In this document: positions 61,881 through 64,000 of the stretch, piece by piece | How the letters are laid out: every line of letters starts with the position of its first letter | How positions within the stretch are numbered: position 1 is the first letter of the stretch | Program-made: the position numbers and the translations under genes | Notes under the pieces: generated by a model | What the model saw: only the letters and a program-made list of their open reading frames with translations | What the model was told of the DNA's origin: nothing | Database searches by the model: none | Assembly: GCF_900111565.1 (NCBI RefSeq) | Contig: NZ_FOIK01000008.1 | Span: 107,770-171,769 of the forward strand | From: Paenibacillus sp. NFR01 | GTDB taxonomy: Bacteria > Bacillota > Bacilli > Paenibacillales > Paenibacillaceae | Direction: 5' to 3' | DNA: 64,000 nucleotides

Positions 61881-62816
61881 TCACTTCTCCGAAACAGCGC
61901 TTGTTCCCTTCTGATACAGCCGGCTTGCATACTCAAGAATCAAGTCGCCCATGGCAAGTTTGTCTCTCCACCGCTCGGGAATCCCCTCCCAGCCATAATA
62001 TGCACCGGCAATTTGTCCGTACACCGCCCCCGTCGTATCGGCGTCATCGCCCAGATTGACGGCCAGCAGTGCGCCTTCTTCAAAATTGGAAGATGCGGCA
62101 AATGCCCAAAGCGCCGCCTCCAGCGATTCGGCCACATACCCCGTCCCCCGAATATCCGGCGGAGCAAGCCGCAGGTAAGAGCCGCTGTAAATATCCTGGA
62201 TCCGGGGCGACAGCTTCCGGCCTCCGAGCCAAGCCTCAAAGGCCCCGGCCGCCAGAATGCGCTCCCGCGGCCAGCCGTGTAGGCCGGCCAGAAGAATTGC
62301 CGTCAGCAACCGGCAAGCATCCAGGCACTCCCGCGCCGCATGGGTCGTCCGGGAGCTGGCCTCCGCGTACGACAGCGCCTGTTCGGGCGCCGACGCATAG
62401 AACATCGGAACCGGCGCAAGCCGCATGATCGAGCCGTTTCCTGCCGACCGCGGATTTTCCGATCCGCTGTAGGGTTCGCCTGTCTCTAAATAAGCGGTAA
62501 GCGCCGTGCGCGTTGCATTCCCGATATCAAAGCACACGCCAGTGCTGCTTAGATGTCCCTCTTGGAACCATTTTACATACCGGTCCATCTGATCCCGCGG
62601 GTCAAACCCCTCCGATTTGATCAGGCTTTCCGCCAGGCATAGCGCCATCGATGTGTCATCGGTCCATTGCCCGGCTTTTAATCCAAACACGCCACCGCCG
62701 TTCATGTCCGTAAGCGGTGCAAACGTCCCCGGCGGACTGAACTCCACTGTCGTCCCCAGCGCATCGCCCGCCGCAAGCCCTGCCAGGCAGCCGGCAAACC
62801 GGTTATATTCCAGCAT
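61881..62816 (-). CDS. ADP-ribosylglycohydrolase (DraG-like)
   Basis: 311 residues. GDALGTTVEF near residue 18, the metal-binding WTDDTSMALCLAESL near 50, NGSIMRLAPV near 130 and LGDDADTTGAVYGQIAGAYYG near 257 are the family's Mg2+/Mn2+ site. It removes ADP-ribose from proteins or nucleic acids, or hydrolyses related compounds. Start at 62816 follows GGGGAGG. No partner ADP-ribosyltransferase is nearby. Confidence 0.93.
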   Translation of the reverse strand: MLEYNRFAGCLAGLAAGDALGTTVEFSPPGTFAPLTDMNGGGVFGLKAGQWTDDTSMALCLAESLIKSEGFDPRDQMDRYVKWFQEGHLSSTGVCFDIGNATRTALTAYLETGEPYSGSENPRSAGNGSIMRLAPVPMFYASAPEQALSYAEASSRTTHAARECLDACRLLTAILLAGLHGWPRERILAAGAFEAWLGGRKLSPRIQDIYSGSYLRLAPPDIRGTGYVAESLEAALWAFAASSNFEEGALLAVNLGDDADTTGAVYGQIAGAYYGWEGIPERWRDKLAMGDLILEYASRLYQKGTSAVSEK

Positions 62817-62927
62817 CAAGATACAGCCTCCCCGTCCCTTTTCCGATGAATTGAGCATTCACTAACGCTCACATTCTAGGGTATATTTTAGAATTATATT
62901 ACATTTTGGTTCTATGCTGATTTTTGT

Positions 62928-63209
62928 GTGGGGAATCCTGGATACAGGGCAAGCGAAATCGCACGCGTCTATGCACCTGGTGTTTCTGGTTTTGGCGCAA
63001 CCGAGAATCCTCAATACGAAATTGTTCGTGGCATTGAAGATACAAGCTTGAGTAGAGCCGCCTTAGCAAGAAGCTATTGGTTTAGCCAAGCCACTTTACG
63101 CTTTGACTGGAAAGCTGTTGGTGGTCAAACTACGGTTGGATCCTCATGCGAATTATGGCTCGCCTGTGTTAACGGTCATTTCGATGTAGACAGCAAACTG
63201 CCATACTAA
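62928..63209 (+). pseudogene. Probable 3' fragment of a gene
   Basis: 93 codons that read like real protein (GVSGFGATENPQYEIVRGIED; LARSYWFSQATLRFDWKAV), but without a ribosome binding site or plausible start: the only candidate is a GTG at 62928, and the frame is open only back to 62892. The base composition is lower in GC than the neighbours. It probably lost its 5' end. No family recognised. Confidence 0.4.
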
Positions 63210-63258
63210 TAAAACAAAGAAAGGAGAACATTTATTTTTCTAAATCAATTGTAAATTT

Positions 63259-63738
63259 ATGATTAGAAAAAAAAGTTTCCTTATTCCGTTAGTTATTATA
63301 ATTCTCTTAATCTTTTCGACGACTTATTCACAAATAAAACTACATCAAAAACCCACCGAGTACACATTGGACATCAAAACCGATGACTTTACAATTAAAA
63401 ATGTTCATCTGGTTAAATTTAATAATTATATATATTTATCCGACGGTTATCTCGAAATAATTGGCTCAAATAAAAGCTTTGAAGGAATGTCTCTCAATGG
63501 CGATATAGATGGTGATTCGTTTCTAAACATTAGTATGGCTGGCGATCCATTTAAAATAGAAAATCAGAAGCATATTCTTTTAGATAACGGCTATTTGTAT
63601 AAGGTAAAGACGCATAAGAACTCTTCGCTTGGAATATATATTAAATATCAAGTTAATGGCGAGGAAAAAATAGTTGTTCAAAACTACCGATTAGAAGATA
63701 TTATTAAACCATTAGTGAGAACAAGCGTTGAGGATTAA
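63259..63738 (+). CDS. AT-rich putative secreted or lipid-anchored protein, 159 residues
   Basis: An N-terminal hydrophobic signal or anchor (FLIPLVIIILLIFSTTYS) precedes a polar, beta-rich domain (YTLDIKTDDFTIKNVHLVKFNN). GC content is far below the window average. A good GGAGA lies about 35 bases before the ATG, too far to be its own; translation start is therefore uncertain. No family recognised; likely acquired. Confidence 0.65.
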   Translation: MIRKKSFLIPLVIIILLIFSTTYSQIKLHQKPTEYTLDIKTDDFTIKNVHLVKFNNYIYLSDGYLEIIGSNKSFEGMSLNGDIDGDSFLNISMAGDPFKIENQKHILLDNGYLYKVKTHKNSSLGIYIKYQVNGEEKIVVQNYRLEDIIKPLVRTSVED

Positions 63739-63794
63739 TCACCTCTTGGCATTCCGGGTGGACAAATCCTCCAGTTTTTAACTCCAATAGCTAG

Positions 63795-63824
63795 AAAAAG
63801 AACGCCTTCTGAGGCGTTCTTTTT
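63795..63824. terminator. Terminator after the AT-rich gene
   Basis: AAAAAGAACGCCT and AGGCGTTCTTTTT form a perfect bidirectional stem. Confidence 0.9.
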
Positions 63825-63904
63825 AATATATGAACTAACCTTCTTTCGCACTTCTTGGAAGCCTTGCATAGTCAACCCGCCTCTTGGGTTGATTTATTGT
63901 GAAC

Positions 63905-63943
63905 AAAAAAAGCGCGGCTCCCGGATTCCGGAAGTCGCGCTTT
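63905..63943 (-). terminator. Terminator of the tRNA transcript
   Basis: AAAGCGCG and CGCGCTTT with an inner CCGG/CCGG stem; the T run is on the minus-strand 3' side. Confidence 0.8.
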
Positions 63944-63957
63944 GCGTTTGAAAAGGA

Positions 63958-64000
63958 TGCTGGTGAAGGGAATTGAACCCCCGGCCTACGCATTACGAGT
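63958..64000 (-). tRNA. Partial tRNA, probably tRNA-Thr(CGT)
   Basis: On the minus strand the window edge enters at the anticodon loop (CTCGTAA, anticodon CGT), followed by the variable region, the T arm with GGTTCAATTCC and the acceptor strand ending CAGCA. CCA is not encoded. The 5' half lies beyond the window, so the identity is provisional. Confidence 0.75.

Overview
The window reads as chromosome from a Paenibacillus-like Gram-positive spore-former (Bacillota). The evidence is the protein repertoire: YtxJ bacilliredoxin, caa3 oxidase with CtaG and CtaM, CsbD with a SigB-type promoter, SigD-type chemoreceptor promoter, sortase-anchored surface protein, c-di-AMP and c-di-GMP riboswitches. 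Strong AGGAGG-type ribosome binding sites, several TTG/GTG starts, and many rho-independent terminators fit too. Most of it is moderately high GC. Two patches are AT-rich: the acyltransferase at 12-13 kb and the islet at 62.9-63.7 kb. I see no prophage, insertion sequence, CRISPR array or rRNA. One tRNA is cut by the right edge.

Layout. 0.7-8.3 kb: an alpha-glucoside uptake and phosphorolysis operon (LacI regulator, binding protein, two permeases, GH65 phosphorylase) with no ATPase of its own. 8.3-13.1 kb: short-chain dehydrogenase, YtxJ and a glutaredoxin, a c-di-AMP riboswitch in front of an orphan Rossmann-like gene, a degenerate sigma-like protein, an acyltransferase. 13.1-19.9 kb: chemoreceptor, then a GntR-controlled ABC export operon with a good operator palindrome. 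20.0-25.4 kb: ctaCDEFG-ctaM, a complete caa3 cytochrome c oxidase operon behind a consensus promoter. 25.4-43.4 kb: housekeeping and regulatory genes (serine hydrolase, lipid kinase, xpt, TrmB regulator, SNF2 helicase, GH31 glucosidase, RidA, MFS, orphan sensor kinase, CsbD).

43.7-56.2 kb is the most interesting part. Two convergent operons carry most of a flavin-based extracellular electron transfer (EET) system of the kind described in Listeria. On the plus strand are a PplA-like flavolipoprotein, membrane-tethered Ndh2, a HepS-like protein and a polyprenyl diphosphate synthase (DmkB role). On the minus strand are EetA, EetB, EcfA1, EcfA2, EcfT, then a U32-family Fe-S protein, a class III aminotransferase and a UbiA prenyltransferase. 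The first set would pass NADH electrons through a dedicated quinone to a surface flavoprotein, and the ECF set would supply flavin. The U32 protein and aminotransferase are unexpected members and may make or modify the quinone. An FNR-type palindrome at about -41.5 of a predicted pplA start suggests control by low oxygen.

56.4-64.0 kb: an HD-GYP c-di-GMP phosphodiesterase, then a Thr/Pro-repeat LPXTG surface protein under a c-di-GMP-I riboswitch with its own terminator, several very small membrane proteins, an ADP-ribosylglycohydrolase, and the AT-rich islet with a probable gene fragment.
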